From Oscillospiraceae bacterium (GTDB lineage: Bacteria > Bacillota_A > Clostridia > Oscillospirales > Oscillospiraceae), in NCBI GenBank assembly GCA_017537045.1, contig JAFYLN010000053.1:1-26008 (forward strand): a DNA stretch of 26,008 nt, given 5' to 3'. Position numbers and translations under genes: made by a program. Under the pieces are notes generated by a model. It was not told the DNA's origin. It saw only the letters and a list, made by a program, of their open reading frames with translations, and did no database searches. Positions 6,963-14,527 of the stretch are shown here, in pieces (within the stretch, counting starts at the first letter, position 1; each line of letters starts with the position of its first letter).

Positions 6963-7952
6963 CTATTCTACTTCAAGTTTAGTCTGTGTAAGATCAATAT
7001 CAATAATCGTTCCAACATCCACGATTGAACGGGCAGTGATGGTATGTCCCAAATTATTGCAGATTCGTTTGCAGAGATACAGCCCGATGCCCGTGGCCTT
7101 CTTGTCTGCACGGCCATGGTAGCCGGTATAGCCTTTCTCGAAAATCCGGGGCAGGTCCTCCGGGGCGATGCCCATGCCCGTATCCCGGATGCACAGGATC
7201 TTGGGCGCTTCCAAAGAAATGGTGATGCTGCCGGAAGGGGTATATTTCAGGGCGTTGGACAGCACCTGTTCGATCACAAAGGACAGCCATTTTTCGTCGG
7301 TGATAACCTTCGCCTGGACAGGCTCATAGACAAGCTGGAGCCTGCGGCTGATGAATTCCCCGGCAAATTTACGGACCGCCTGCCGGACGATGGCATCCAG
7401 ATCATGCTCTCGAATCACATAGTCCGTGGAGTCAGAATCCAGGCGCAGGAACATCAGCACCATCTCCACATACTGCTCAATGCGAAACAACTCGCCGGAG
7501 AGCTTCCGGGACAGCTGGGAATCCTCGTTCTGCAAGGTCAGACGCATGGAGGCGATGGGCGTCTTGATCTGGTGCGCCCAGATGGTGTAGTAGTCCACCA
7601 TCTCCTCATAGCGTCTTGCGGTGTCCGTGTGGAACTGGGTCTGCTCCTCATGAAGCAGAAGGATGATCTGCTGGTAGTCTTCATCCTCCAGACCTTCGAT
7701 TTCGGGGAAGTTCTCCCCAATAGCATCGGACAGGGTCTGAATGCGCTCCAGCTTTTGGTGCTTCCGAAGAACCCGGCGGAAATCAATGACAAGAAGCACA
7801 AGACCCAATACGGTACAGACTGCGGTTGGATAGAGCACGGCCTCCACGGGCAGCCGGTACAGCCAGAAGGTCAGAGTAAAAATTCCGCAAAATCCGACTG
7901 CCGCAGAAATCCCGCGCCACCGCTGCTTCAAATACAATCGTAACAGTTTCAT
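6963..7952 (-). CDS. BceS-type intramembrane-sensing histidine kinase
   Basis: A 329-residue sensor kinase. Two N-terminal helices (about 15-32 and 37-57) are joined by a loop of only a few residues, so there is almost no extracellular domain. This is the hallmark of intramembrane-sensing kinases that read the activity of a BceAB transporter. The phospho-acceptor is His127 in WAHQIKTPI. The N-box is NALKYTPS (about 233-240), and the ATP-lid motifs are RDTGMGI (256-262) and ATGIGLYL (286-293). The ATG at 7952 comes 2 bases after the regulator's stop, with GAGGG before it. No terminator follows before the XRE-pair promoter, so some read-through into 6830-6276 is possible. Confidence 0.93.
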   Translation of the reverse strand: MKLLRLYLKQRWRGISAAVGFCGIFTLTFWLYRLPVEAVLYPTAVCTVLGLVLLVIDFRRVLRKHQKLERIQTLSDAIGENFPEIEGLEDEDYQQIILLLHEEQTQFHTDTARRYEEMVDYYTIWAHQIKTPIASMRLTLQNEDSQLSRKLSGELFRIEQYVEMVLMFLRLDSDSTDYVIREHDLDAIVRQAVRKFAGEFISRRLQLVYEPVQAKVITDEKWLSFVIEQVLSNALKYTPSGSITISLEAPKILCIRDTGMGIAPEDLPRIFEKGYTGYHGRADKKATGIGLYLCKRICNNLGHTITARSIVDVGTIIDIDLTQTKLEVE

Positions 7953-7954
7953 AC

Positions 7955-8629
7955 TTAGCCCTCAATCAGATAGCCAACTCCGAACTTCGTAACGATGAAA
8001 TTGGGAAGCCCCTCGGCATCCAATTTTTTGCGCAGGCGGTTCACGTTGACGGTCAGCGTATTCTCGTCTACAAAGCTGTCCGACTCCCACAGCCGCTCCA
8101 TCAGCTTTTCCCGGCTGACCACCTTGCCTTTGGATTCCATCAGAGCCAGCAGGATGCGGTACTCGTTCTTGGTCAGCTCAATTTTCTGCCCCTGGAACGT
8201 CAGCGTATTGTCTCCGGTGTTCAGCTCCGCGCCCCGGTGTTCCAGCACAGGGGCGGCAGTACCGAAATCATAGCTCCGCCGCAGGAGCGCCTGCATCTTG
8301 GCAATCAGCACACTCTGGTCGAAGGGTTTGGCAATAAAATCATCGCCGCCCATGTTCATAGCCATGACGATGTTCATATTGTCGGAAGCGGAGGAGATAA
8401 AGATAATGGGCACCTTGGATACCTTGCGGATTTCATTGCACCAGTGGTAGCCATTGTAGAACGGCAAGGTAATATCCAGCAGAACCAGGTGTGGGTCAAA
8501 GGCAGCAAATTCCTCCATCACATTCCGGAAATTATGGATGCATTCTGCATCCAGATTCCACATTCTGGCCTGGATCTGAATCGCTTCCGCGATACCCATA
8601 TCATCTTCTATAATCAAAATTCTGTACAT
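7955..8629 (-). CDS. BceR-type OmpR-family response regulator
   Basis: A 224-residue two-domain regulator. The receiver domain (1-115) has acidic residues Glu8-Asp9-Asp10, phospho-acceptor Asp52 in LLDITLP, and Lys101 in AKPF. The winged-helix DNA-binding domain (about 125-224) ends with TKFGVGYLIEG. I chose the ATG at 8629 because GGTGAT stands 5 bases before it and the receiver fold begins there. An ATG four codons upstream (8641) is the alternative. Transcribed with the kinase from the promoter at 8662-8690. The probable target is the inverted repeat before the BceAB-type operon, and possibly the similar site at 8702-8715. Confidence 0.93.
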   Translation of the reverse strand: MYRILIIEDDMGIAEAIQIQARMWNLDAECIHNFRNVMEEFAAFDPHLVLLDITLPFYNGYHWCNEIRKVSKVPIIFISSASDNMNIVMAMNMGGDDFIAKPFDQSVLIAKMQALLRRSYDFGTAAPVLEHRGAELNTGDNTLTFQGQKIELTKNEYRILLALMESKGKVVSREKLMERLWESDSFVDENTLTVNVNRLRKKLDAEGLPNFIVTKFGVGYLIEG

Positions 8630-8661
8630 AATGATCACCATGCTTAAAAATTACTGGTTCT

Positions 8662-8690
8662 ATTATAGCGGGATATCCGGCTGTATGCAA
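8662..8690 (-). promoter_or_regulatory. Promoter of the BceRS-type two-component genes
   Basis: On the minus strand TTGCAT (8690-8685), a 17-base spacer and TATAAT (8667-8662) stand about 35 bases before the regulator start. The spacer contains the palindrome GGATATCC. The strength of the boxes suggests basal expression. Confidence 0.75.
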
Positions 8691-8701
8691 TTAAGAATTC
8701 C

Positions 8702-8715
8702 TTACATTTCTGTCA
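8702..8715. promoter_or_regulatory. Second BceR-like inverted repeat between the two modules
   Basis: TTACA-TTTC-TGTCA has the TNACA-N4-TGTNA form also seen at 6212-6225. It lies between the divergent promoters, about -47 to -60 for the BceRS-type genes and about -71 to -84 for the Lan-type regulator. The gap from the site to the -10 box of the latter (58 bases) is close to that in the BceAB-type promoter (55 bases). No clear half-site at 21 bp is present. Confidence 0.4.
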
Positions 8716-8750
8716 CATCATAATGATGCCTGCTGTTTATAAATTTGCCC

Positions 8751-8779
8751 TTGAAGCGTTTGCCAATACACGCTAGAAT
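8751..8779 (+). promoter_or_regulatory. Promoter of the Lan-type response regulator gene
   Basis: TTGAAG (8751-8756), a 17-base spacer and TAGAAT (8774-8779), about 25 bases before the ATG at 8804. It diverges from the BceRS-type promoter. Confidence 0.6.
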
Positions 8780-8803
8780 AGAAGCAAAAGTGAGGTGATC
8801 CCA

Positions 8804-9475
8804 ATGAAGAGAATTGCAATCATTGATGACGATATTTACATCGGCAATATGCTGGAAGAATTGTTGCGGGGAAGTGGCTATGCCGTCCTTCGTGCCTACT
8901 CCGGCACAGAAGCACTCTATCTTCTTTCTCAAAACAAGCCTGACTTGGTGCTGTTGGATCTGATGCTGCCGGGGCTGTCTGGCGAGGAAGTCCTGCCGCA
9001 CATTGAGAATATTCCAGTTATTGTTCTCAGTGCAAAGGTGGATGTGCAGGACAAGGTAAATCTTCTGCTGGGCGGTGCGGCGGATTATATGACCAAGCCC
9101 TTTGATACCAAGGAACTCCTTGCCCGTATTACCGTTCAGCTTCGCAAGACAGAAAAACATAGTGACGATAAATCTCTTTCCGTTGGTGATTTGGTTTTGG
9201 ATATGGTGTCCCTTTCTTTGACCGTACAGGAACAGGCTGTGAAGCTGACCCGAACGGAATATGCCATTTTGAAACTGCTGATGGAGAATCCCAAACAGGT
9301 TATAACAAAGAGTGTTCTGCTTGACAGAATCAGTCTGGACACGCCCGACTGCACCGAGCGTTCATTGAAGCAGCATATCAGTAATCTGCGTAAAAAGCTG
9401 CAGGAGACATCCGGTGTGGACTATATCGAAACAGTATGGGGCATCGGCTTCAAGCTGGCAGAACAAAAATCTTGA
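8804..9475 (+). CDS. OmpR-family response regulator of LanFEG/Cpr-type module
   Basis: A 223-residue regulator. The receiver domain has Asp8-Asp9, phospho-acceptor Asp52 in LLDLMLPG and Lys98 in TKPF. The winged-helix domain (about 125-223) ends in ETVWGIGFKL. The ATG at 8804 has GAGGTGA upstream; a GTG at 8795 lies inside that ribosome site and is unlikely. The cognate kinase is four genes downstream (12145-13059), with an immunity-type transporter between. That order is like CprR/CprK or SpaR/SpaK surroundings of lantibiotic-resistance loci. The four CTTGAC repeats just after it, one overlapping its stop codon, are probably its binding sites. Confidence 0.92.
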   Translation: MKRIAIIDDDIYIGNMLEELLRGSGYAVLRAYSGTEALYLLSQNKPDLVLLDLMLPGLSGEEVLPHIENIPVIVLSAKVDVQDKVNLLLGGAADYMTKPFDTKELLARITVQLRKTEKHSDDKSLSVGDLVLDMVSLSLTVQEQAVKLTRTEYAILKLLMENPKQVITKSVLLDRISLDTPDCTERSLKQHISNLRKKLQETSGVDYIETVWGIGFKLAEQKS

Positions 9476-9511
9476 CGGAATCTTGACGTTTTTCTTGACC
9501 ACTTTCTTGAC
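9471..9511 (+). promoter_or_regulatory. Four CTTGAC direct repeats upstream of LanFEG-type genes
   Basis: CTTGAC occurs at 9471, 9482, 9494 and 9506, spaced by 11, 12 and 12 bases, about one helical turn. This is how OmpR/PhoB-family dimers bind, and direct repeats near 11-bp period are known for lantibiotic regulators such as SpaR. The first repeat includes the TGA stop of the regulator gene. A possible -10, TACACT, is at 9522-9527 without a proper -35, so the repeats probably replace it. Confidence 0.65.
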
Positions 9512-9553
9512 CTTTTTCGTTTACACTTGGGTCATCAAAGGAGGTAACACACT

Positions 9554-10468
9554 ATGAACTATATTTTACAAACAAACCGCCTGACAAAAAGGTATAAAAA
9601 CTTTCAGGCACTGTCGGGTCTATCCATGAATGTTCCCAAAGGCTCCATCTATGGCTTTGTGGGAAAGAATGGTGCCGGTAAGACAACCCTGATCCGACTG
9701 ATCTGCGGATTACAGGAGCCGACTTCCGGTAGCTTTTCCCTGTATGGCATCCGCAATGACAGCAAGGACATAACCAAAGCCCGCCGTCGTATGGGTGCTG
9801 TGGTGGAAACCCCGTCCATCTATATGGATATGACGGCGGAGGAAAATCTGAAGCAGCAGTATCTTGTGTTGGGTCTTCCGTCCTATGATGGGATTCCCGA
9901 ACTGCTGAAGCTGGTGGGCTTGGATAACACCGGAAAGAAAAAAGCGAAGAACTTCTCTCTTGGCATGAAGCAGCGTCTTGGCATTGCCATTGCCTTAGCC
10001 GGTGATCCTGACTTCCTTGTTCTGGACGAGCCTGTAAACGGTCTTGACCCCCAGGGCATCGTGGAAATGCGGGAGCTGATCTTGAAGCTGAACCGGGAAC
10101 GGCAAATCACCGTTCTGATTTCCAGTCACATTCTGGACGAGCTTTCCCGTCTGGCTACCCATTACGGTATCATCGACAACGGACGTATGGTAAAGGAACT
10201 GAGTGCCGAGGAACTGGACGCAGCCTGCCGTAAGTGTGTCCGCATGGAAGTGACCGACACCGCAGCTCTGGCTCGTGTTCTGGATTCCATGAATCTGGAA
10301 TATAAGATCATTTCCGCAACAACCGCCGATGTATTCGCAAAAATCAATGTAACACAGCTTGCCGTTGCGTTGGCAAAGGAAAATTGTGAAGTGCTGTCCA
10401 TGCAGGAGAAGGACGAAAGCCTGGAGAGCTACTATATCTCCCTGGTGGGAGGTGGCAGCAATGCGTAA
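9554..10468 (+). CDS. LanF-type lantibiotic/CAMP-resistance ABC ATPase (E-loop)
   Basis: A 304-residue ATPase expected to drive expulsion of cationic peptides from the membrane. Walker A GKNGAGKT is at residues 37-44, signature FSLGMKQR at 134-141, and Walker B FLVLDEP at 154-160. In the position of the Q-loop it has Glu85 (GAVVETPSIY). This Gln-to-Glu change, the E-loop, is known from LanF proteins such as NukF and distinguishes lantibiotic immunity and CprA-type ATPases. The ATG at 9554 has AAAGGAGG 9 bases upstream. The stop overlaps the next gene by 8 bases. Confidence 0.93.
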   Translation: MNYILQTNRLTKRYKNFQALSGLSMNVPKGSIYGFVGKNGAGKTTLIRLICGLQEPTSGSFSLYGIRNDSKDITKARRRMGAVVETPSIYMDMTAEENLKQQYLVLGLPSYDGIPELLKLVGLDNTGKKKAKNFSLGMKQRLGIAIALAGDPDFLVLDEPVNGLDPQGIVEMRELILKLNRERQITVLISSHILDELSRLATHYGIIDNGRMVKELSAEELDAACRKCVRMEVTDTAALARVLDSMNLEYKIISATTADVFAKINVTQLAVALAKENCEVLSMQEKDESLESYYISLVGGGSNA

Positions 10469-11297
10469 ACTGATTGCAGCAAACTTTTTCCGTCTTCGTA
10501 AAGATCGGTTTTCCTGGTGCGTTGTGGGCATCATTGTGGTTCTGTCTCTTGGAAACGTATTTAACAGTGCATACGAAGCTATGGCTGCCGGTGGCTATGT
10601 CATGAATCTGGACGGTTACTATTTTGGTCAAGCGCCGCTCATCGGAGCATACCTTGCATTGCTGATCAGTATGTTTCTGGGGACTGAGTTTTCCGAAGGA
10701 ACCATTCGCAACAAATTATGTATCGGGTATAAGCGAGATGAGATATTCTTATCCAATTTCATTTCCTGTGTGCTTGCAACAATCGTTCTGACTGCGGTGT
10801 GGATGCTGACAAGTGCATTGCTTTTTGGAATGATTGGAACGTTAGAGATAGAGATGGAGGTATCTGAATTTATTGGCTGCATTTTTGTAGCAATGGGATT
10901 TGCTGTATCTTTTGCTGCTCTTTATACCGTGATTGGAAGTCTTTCTTCCAACAAGCCAATGACCATCATCTACACCTTTGCGGTATATATCATTCTTGCA
11001 ATGGCTGCTTCCGCTTTAGATGACCGCTTGTGTGAGCCGGAAATAAATGAAATCATGACGTACGACAACTATGGTGCAGTTGTGATGCAGGAGTCTGCAC
11101 CAAATCCGCTGTATCTGTCTGGCATGATCCGTACTGTATGTGAAGTGGCTCTGGAATTGCTTCCTAACGGGCAGGCACTTCTGCTGAGTGAGGTTGCCAT
11201 TGAATACCCTGTTCGTGCGATTGTCATGAGTGCTGTATTTACCATCGTGACATTGCTTGTAGGCAGTATGCTGTTCCGTAGGAAAGATATTAAGTGA
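10461..11297 (+). CDS. LanE/CprB-type ABC-2 permease
   Basis: A 278-residue membrane protein with six predicted helices (first at about 17-34, then about 60-75, 100-128, 138-160, 170-185, 254-272). It has the motif GTEFSEGTIRNKL after the second helix, which is typical of lantibiotic-immunity permeases. The ATG at 10461 lies within the last codons of the ATPase gene with GGGAGG upstream; an earlier in-frame start would sit deep inside that gene. It is a paralogue of the next gene: both share an MRKLxxANFxRL start, GTEFxExTIRNKL, LPxGQA and an FRxxDI end, so they probably form a heterodimer. Confidence 0.9.
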   Translation: MRKLIAANFFRLRKDRFSWCVVGIIVVLSLGNVFNSAYEAMAAGGYVMNLDGYYFGQAPLIGAYLALLISMFLGTEFSEGTIRNKLCIGYKRDEIFLSNFISCVLATIVLTAVWMLTSALLFGMIGTLEIEMEVSEFIGCIFVAMGFAVSFAALYTVIGSLSSNKPMTIIYTFAVYIILAMAASALDDRLCEPEINEIMTYDNYGAVVMQESAPNPLYLSGMIRTVCEVALELLPNGQALLLSEVAIEYPVRAIVMSAVFTIVTLLVGSMLFRRKDIK

Positions 11298-11307
11298 GGT
11301 GGCAGGT

Positions 11308-12135
11308 ATGAGAAAACTGTTATCTGCCAACTTCTCACGGCTTTGGAAAGAGAAACTGTTCTGGCTTGTCTTTGTTTTCATGAGCATCGGCTCGGTTTGC
11401 TATAACTGGATCGGCTATAATGAGATTAACAATCCCCAGATTTATGTGGAAGATATGCTGTTCTGTATGCTTCCTGTGAGCAGCTTTGTATTTGCGCTTT
11501 TTATCAGCATGCGTCTGGGAACAGAATTTGAGGAACATACCATCCGAAACAAGCTCATTGTAGGCTACAGTCGTACACAGGTATATTTTGCTGAGTATAT
11601 CGCTTGCACAGTGGCATCCATAATTCTCATGGGAATCATGTTATTGTTCTCAACATTGTTTGGCCTTTTGCTTTCACTTGAATTTCAGTCCGGTTGGCAT
11701 GAATTAAGTCTTTTGCTACTTTGCTGTTTTTTGATAGCTTCGGTTTTCTCGGCTATGTTTGTAGGCATCAGCATGAATGTTGGCTCCAAGGCTGCCGCTC
11801 TTGTGGCTTCCATGATCTTCCTGTTTGCGATCATGCTTCTGGCCTCTTTCTGCATCACAGCACTGGAAGAACCTCCTATGGCTTACACAAACGTCATCAT
11901 CTCGGTGGAAGATGGTGTTCAGTTTGGTGATTTGGTGGAGAATCCTGCCTATGTTGACGGCACGCAGCGGATGATTTATGAGCTGATTGCGGATATTCTG
12001 CCCACAGGACAGGCCATTCAGATGAACAATCTGGAGTTTGAACGCGCTGTCCGCTGGCCTGCCTTTTCTCTGATTATGCTGATAATTTCCACAGTTGGGG
12101 GTTTCCTCCCTTTCCGCAAACGGGATATTCGATAA
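11308..12135 (+). CDS. LanG/CprC-type ABC-2 permease
   Basis: A 275-residue permease, the second membrane subunit of the transporter. It has six predicted helices and the motif GTEFEEHTIRNKLIVGYSR near residue 70. The ATG at 11308 is preceded by GAGGTGG. An upstream GTG at 11299 lies within that ribosome site. It starts 10 bases after the previous stop. The helices are less GC-rich than the flanking regulatory genes, as expected for membrane proteins. Partnership with 10461-11297 follows from shared motifs and the family's usual two-permease build. Confidence 0.9.
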   Translation: MRKLLSANFSRLWKEKLFWLVFVFMSIGSVCYNWIGYNEINNPQIYVEDMLFCMLPVSSFVFALFISMRLGTEFEEHTIRNKLIVGYSRTQVYFAEYIACTVASIILMGIMLLFSTLFGLLLSLEFQSGWHELSLLLLCCFLIASVFSAMFVGISMNVGSKAAALVASMIFLFAIMLLASFCITALEEPPMAYTNVIISVEDGVQFGDLVENPAYVDGTQRMIYELIADILPTGQAIQMNNLEFERAVRWPAFSLIMLIISTVGGFLPFRKRDIR

Positions 12136-12144
12136 GGAGTTTAT

Positions 12145-13059
12145 ATGGAACATCTGCTGTTAGTCATTATCGGAATATTGCTTCTGATTGTCTTTGTACT
12201 GCTTGCAAAGGTCTGGTTTCTGCGCAAGTCGGCACAGGAAATTCGTGATGCGTTCTGTGACCGGTTGGCAGCAGATACCAATACCCTCATTGACATTTCC
12301 ACCCGTGACCCCTATATGCGAAAGCTGGCATCAGACATCAATGTGCAGCTTCGCCTGCTCCGCCAGCAGCGGCACAAATACCTGTCCGGTGACCGGGAAC
12401 TGAAAGAGGCCGTGACGAACATTTCCCACGACCTGCGTACACCCCTGACTGCCATCTGTGGCTATCTGGATTTACTTGACAACGAAGATAAAAGCGAAAA
12501 TACATCCCGCTATCTGTCACTGATAGGAAACCGGGTGGATGCCATGAAGCTTTTGACAGAAGAACTATTCCGCTATTCTGTCATTCTCTCCACCGAGGAA
12601 ATGACAGTGGAAACCGTTCATGTAAACGGTGTTCTGGAAGAAAGTATTGCCGCATTCTATGGTGCCCTTACCAGCCGGGGTATTCAACCGGATATTCGCA
12701 TTACCGAAAGCAGGATCGAGCGGCGGCTCAACCGGGAATCCCTTGGCCGGGTGTTCAGCAATATCCTCAACAATGCGCTGAAGTACAGTGACGGTGATTT
12801 ATCAATCACACTCCGGGATAACGGAGAAATCATTTTCTCCAATACGGCGTTTGCCCTGAACGAGGTACAGGTGGGCAAGCTCTTTGACCGTTTCTTCACG
12901 GTGGAAGCCGCCCGGAACTCCAACGGCCTGGGTCTGGCGATTTCCAAGACGCTGGTGGAGCAGATGGGCGGCACCATTCAGGCAAAGCTGGAAGACGGGC
13001 GGTTGTATATCTTCATTCGATTTCTTGATGGGGCAGATCATCCTTGGACTACAAAATGA
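12145..13059 (+). CDS. Sensor histidine kinase of LanFEG/Cpr-type module
   Basis: A 304-residue kinase with only one clear membrane helix (about residues 4-23) and no extracellular domain. The phospho-acceptor is His95 in NISHDLRTP. The N-box is NILNNALKYS (206-215), and the glycine-rich ATP-lid GLGLAIS is at 261-267. The usual DxGxG box is degenerate (around RDNGE, 224-228). The ATG at 12145 has AAGGAG 7 bases upstream and lies 9 bases after the permease gene. Kinases of this reduced form occur with Cpr-type loci. It pairs with the regulator at 8804-9475; the separation by the transporter genes is usual. Confidence 0.92.
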   Translation: MEHLLLVIIGILLLIVFVLLAKVWFLRKSAQEIRDAFCDRLAADTNTLIDISTRDPYMRKLASDINVQLRLLRQQRHKYLSGDRELKEAVTNISHDLRTPLTAICGYLDLLDNEDKSENTSRYLSLIGNRVDAMKLLTEELFRYSVILSTEEMTVETVHVNGVLEESIAAFYGALTSRGIQPDIRITESRIERRLNRESLGRVFSNILNNALKYSDGDLSITLRDNGEIIFSNTAFALNEVQVGKLFDRFFTVEAARNSNGLGLAISKTLVEQMGGTIQAKLEDGRLYIFIRFLDGADHPWTTK

Positions 13060-13068
13060 ATAACGAAA

Positions 13069-13100
13069 GCTGGGACGATGCACTGTTCGTCCCGGCCCTT
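13069..13100 (+). terminator. Probable terminator after the Lan-type module
   Basis: GCTGGGACGA (13069-13078) pairs with TCGTCCCGGC (13087-13096) with one G-T wobble and an 8-base loop. Only a short T tract (CCTTTCC) follows, so termination may be partial. Confidence 0.6.
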
Positions 13101-13194
13101 TCCAGAACTTGCTTCGATACTTTTATGATTTTTATGATATAGATCGTAGGCTTGCAATACACATTTGAGCGGAAAATTGGAACAATGTTTTTAG

Positions 13195-13224
13195 TTGACA
13201 TTGATATTAATAATGAATTATAAT
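13195..13224 (+). promoter_or_regulatory. Promoter of the anSME gene
   Basis: TTGACA (13195-13200), an 18-base spacer and TATAAT (13219-13224) lie in an AT-rich stretch. The start would be near 13231, giving a leader of about 115 bases. In this leader AAGATT..CTGA (13235-13247) can pair with TCAG.AATCTT (13298-13308), or CTGAC (13256-13260) with GTCAG (13297-13301), two mutually exclusive pairings. The rest of 13100-13344 shows nothing else I can support. Confidence 0.75.
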
Positions 13225-13344
13225 AACAAGCACAAAGATTTTGCTGATATACACGCTGACCAGATTCCAATTATCGGTATTAACATTTACGGTGTTGTCA
13301 GTAATCTTTATCTGTTGTTTAGTTGAGATTCCGATGGCTGAACT

Positions 13345-14448
13345 ATGAAAAGAAATATCTATGTTTTAATAAAACCAGCATCCTCCGAATGCAACATGCA
13401 CTGCAAATACTGTTTTTACAGCGATGTTTCTTCTCACCGGGAGGATAAGTCCTTTGGCATCATGAAGGAAGAAACCATGGCGGCACTCATAACGAAAACG
13501 CTGACATATGCAGACGGAGGAACGATCACCTATGCGTTTCAGGGTGGGGAGCCGCTTGTTGCTGGAGAAGCATTTTTCCGTACCTTTTCTGAAATGGTGA
13601 ACACCCATAATACACAGCATTCTCCGGTTTACTATAGTTTGCAGACCAACGGAACCTTGCTGACTGACAGTTTGTGCGAATACATGAAAGAGCAAAACTT
13701 CCTTATTGGCGTATCTTTGGATGGCCCACGCACCTTGCACGATGCCAACCGTATTTTTCTGAATGAAAAAGGAAGTTTTGACCGTGTCCGACAGGGCATC
13801 GCACTTCTCAGAGAGTATGACGTGTCATTTAATATTCTGGTGGTTTTGACACACCTTACGGCAGAATATATGGGCAAACTGAGGGTTTTCTTTGAAAACT
13901 ACGGTCTGGATGATCTGCAGTTTATTACGTGTCTGGAACCGTTTGGAGCAGAGCCTTTCTCGACCGGATTCGCGATGAGCAACGATGACTACTTTGAAAT
14001 CAACAAGATGTTGTTTGACTGGTATCTGCAGCGAAATCGGACTGGAAAGCGTTTGTCTATCCGGCATCTGGATAATATCATAAATACGATTAATGGGTAT
14101 CATCCTGAAATGTGCGGGGCATTGGGCTACTGTACAGGTCAGCTGGTGGTGGAAGGAAACGGAAACTGCTATCCCTGTGATTTTTACTGTGATGATGCAC
14201 ATCTGTTGGGAAATATCCAAACAGATTCTCTGGAAGAAATGAGCGTTTGTTCGGTAATGCAGCAATTTATAGAAGCCTCTTATCATGTGGAAGAAAAGTG
14301 CAAGAGTTGCTCTGTGGTAAATTTGTGCAGAGGTGGATGCCGCCGCGAAAGGGACACCTTGAATAAGGGTGTCTTAGAATTGAATATTTATTGTCACGGA
14401 AGAAAAAAGTTCTTCGAATATGTATTATCGAAATTAAAGGTTTGCTGA
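13345..14448 (+). CDS. Anaerobic sulfatase-maturating enzyme (radical SAM/SPASM)
   Basis: A 367-residue enzyme predicted to oxidise the active-site Cys (or Ser) of sulfatases to formylglycine without oxygen. The radical SAM cluster is ligated by Cys16, Cys20 and Cys23 (CNMHCKYC), and the SAM-binding GGEP is at 67-70. The SPASM part carries Cys257, 263, 275, 278, 282, 319, 322, 328, 332 and 350 for two auxiliary clusters. Asp279, in CYPCDFYC, matches the position of the catalytic Asp277 I recall from the Clostridium perfringens enzyme. The length equals the family norm (about 370). The start at 13345 has only a weak ribosome site, but the protein aligns from its first residues (MKRNIYVLIKPASSECN). 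It converges on a Cys-type sulfatase gene at 14528-15961, its probable client. Confidence 0.93.
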   Translation: MKRNIYVLIKPASSECNMHCKYCFYSDVSSHREDKSFGIMKEETMAALITKTLTYADGGTITYAFQGGEPLVAGEAFFRTFSEMVNTHNTQHSPVYYSLQTNGTLLTDSLCEYMKEQNFLIGVSLDGPRTLHDANRIFLNEKGSFDRVRQGIALLREYDVSFNILVVLTHLTAEYMGKLRVFFENYGLDDLQFITCLEPFGAEPFSTGFAMSNDDYFEINKMLFDWYLQRNRTGKRLSIRHLDNIINTINGYHPEMCGALGYCTGQLVVEGNGNCYPCDFYCDDAHLLGNIQTDSLEEMSVCSVMQQFIEASYHVEEKCKSCSVVNLCRGGCRRERDTLNKGVLELNIYCHGRKKFFEYVLSKLKVC

Positions 14449-14475
14449 GACCCGGCAAGCGATGTTCCTAATAAA

Positions 14476-14520
14476 ACAAAACCTGCCGCAGCACTAATGC
14501 TGCGGCAGGTTTTGTTTGTT
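14476..14520. terminator. Strong bidirectional terminator
   Basis: A perfect 18-bp stem (14476-14493 with 14498-14515, loop CTAA) is GC-rich inside and has A/T runs at both ends. TTTTGTTTGTTTT follows on the plus strand and a T-rich tail on the minus strand. It separates the convergent anSME and sulfatase genes. Confidence 0.95.
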
Positions 14521-14527
14521 TTGCAAA

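Noticed and set aside
13213..13326. A 37-codon frame before the radical SAM gene that might encode a RiPP precursor
   Set aside because: Its ATG lies upstream of the -10 box and so would not be in the transcript. No ribosome site, no Cys or leader-like motif; the radical SAM protein matches anSME with a sulfatase beside it.
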